This document shows, one piece after another, positions 5,132 through 5,206 of a stretch of DNA of 5,206 nt (position 1 is the first letter of the stretch; each line of letters starts with the position of its first letter). The notes beneath the pieces were generated by a model. The model saw only the letters and a program-made list of their open reading frames with translations, did no database searches and had not been told where the DNA came from. Location: positions 1 to 5,206 of the forward strand of contig JASLOV010000199.1 of the NCBI GenBank assembly GCA_030745285.1, read 5' to 3'. The translations under genes were made by a program, and so were the position numbers. Origin of the DNA: Dehalococcoidia bacterium. GTDB lineage: Bacteria; Chloroflexota; Dehalococcoidia; UBA2979.

Positions 5132-5206
5132 ATGAGCACGTCTGACCTGCCCCCGGTCTTTGTACCACTTCCTAAGTTAGAGCCAGAACGGGTGCGAGCC
5201 GTCCCG
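5132..5206 (+). CDS. Start of an unidentified gene, cut by the window end
   Basis: ATG 5132 opens a frame of 25 codons that runs off the window without a stop, encoding MSTSDLPPVFVPLPKLEPER and five more residues. Support comes from the TATCCT box seven bases upstream and from its divergent position next to the DUF4352-like gene. Codon use in the middle is less GC-rich at third positions (TTT GTA CCA CTT CCT AAG TTA) than in the other genes here, which weakens the call. Too little sequence is present to suggest a function. Confidence 0.4.
   Translation, partial: MSTSDLPPVFVPLPKLEPERVRAVP

Noticed and set aside
4003..5145. A 380-codon plus-strand open frame opposite the DUF4352-like gene
   Set aside because: The translation is rich in R, H, G and Q with no domain pattern, while the minus strand encodes a signal peptide and two recognisable domains behind a good Shine-Dalgarno. 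It is an antisense shadow in GC-rich DNA.

Overview
The window is GC-rich DNA, about two-thirds G+C by eye, with GC-ending codons in its genes. It looks like a free-living bacterium with high-GC codon use. The permease style, the start sites with a TANNNT box just upstream, and the DUF4352-like secreted protein would suit Chloroflexota (Dehalococcoidia or SAR202-like) or an actinobacterium. That assignment is inference and no marker gene supports it.

Layout from left to right. (1) Positions 19-930 (+): a complete DppC/OppC-type ABC permease, probably the last gene of a transporter operon that begins left of the window, closed by a clear hairpin terminator at 961-980. (2) Positions 981-1144: a leader with two overlapping inverted repeats, followed by a good ribosome binding site. 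(3) Positions 1145-1522 (+): a short reading frame for a single-pass membrane protein with a small extracytoplasmic domain containing two cysteines. It has no stop codon of its own and runs in frame into (4) a cytochrome P450 at 1523-2764 (+), which has its own plausible leaderless start. (5) Positions 2786-3985 (-): a second, related P450, converging on the first with only 21 bases between the stop codons. (6) A minus-strand gene starting at 5010, encoding a secreted or lipid-anchored protein with two tandem DUF4352-like beta-sandwich domains. Its frame has no stop before it runs into the second P450. (7) Positions 5132-5206 (+): the probable start of a divergent gene cut off by the window edge.

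How the genes fit together: the two P450s form a tail-to-tail paralogous pair. They share the MxFFNP amino terminus, the heme loop sequence FGRGPHYC and similar carboxy termini, and both have unusual I-helix residues where most P450s carry an acid-threonine pair. No ferredoxin or ferredoxin reductase is visible, so their electron supply must lie elsewhere. Nothing in the sequence ties the peptide-type transporter to the P450s beyond proximity.

The most interesting points are the unbroken frame joining a membrane segment to a P450, the two non-canonical I-helices, the low-complexity insertion in the first P450, the missing stop of the DUF4352-like gene, and a recurring TANNNT box 7-9 bases before three start codons. 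I see no CRISPR array, insertion sequence, tRNA or rRNA.
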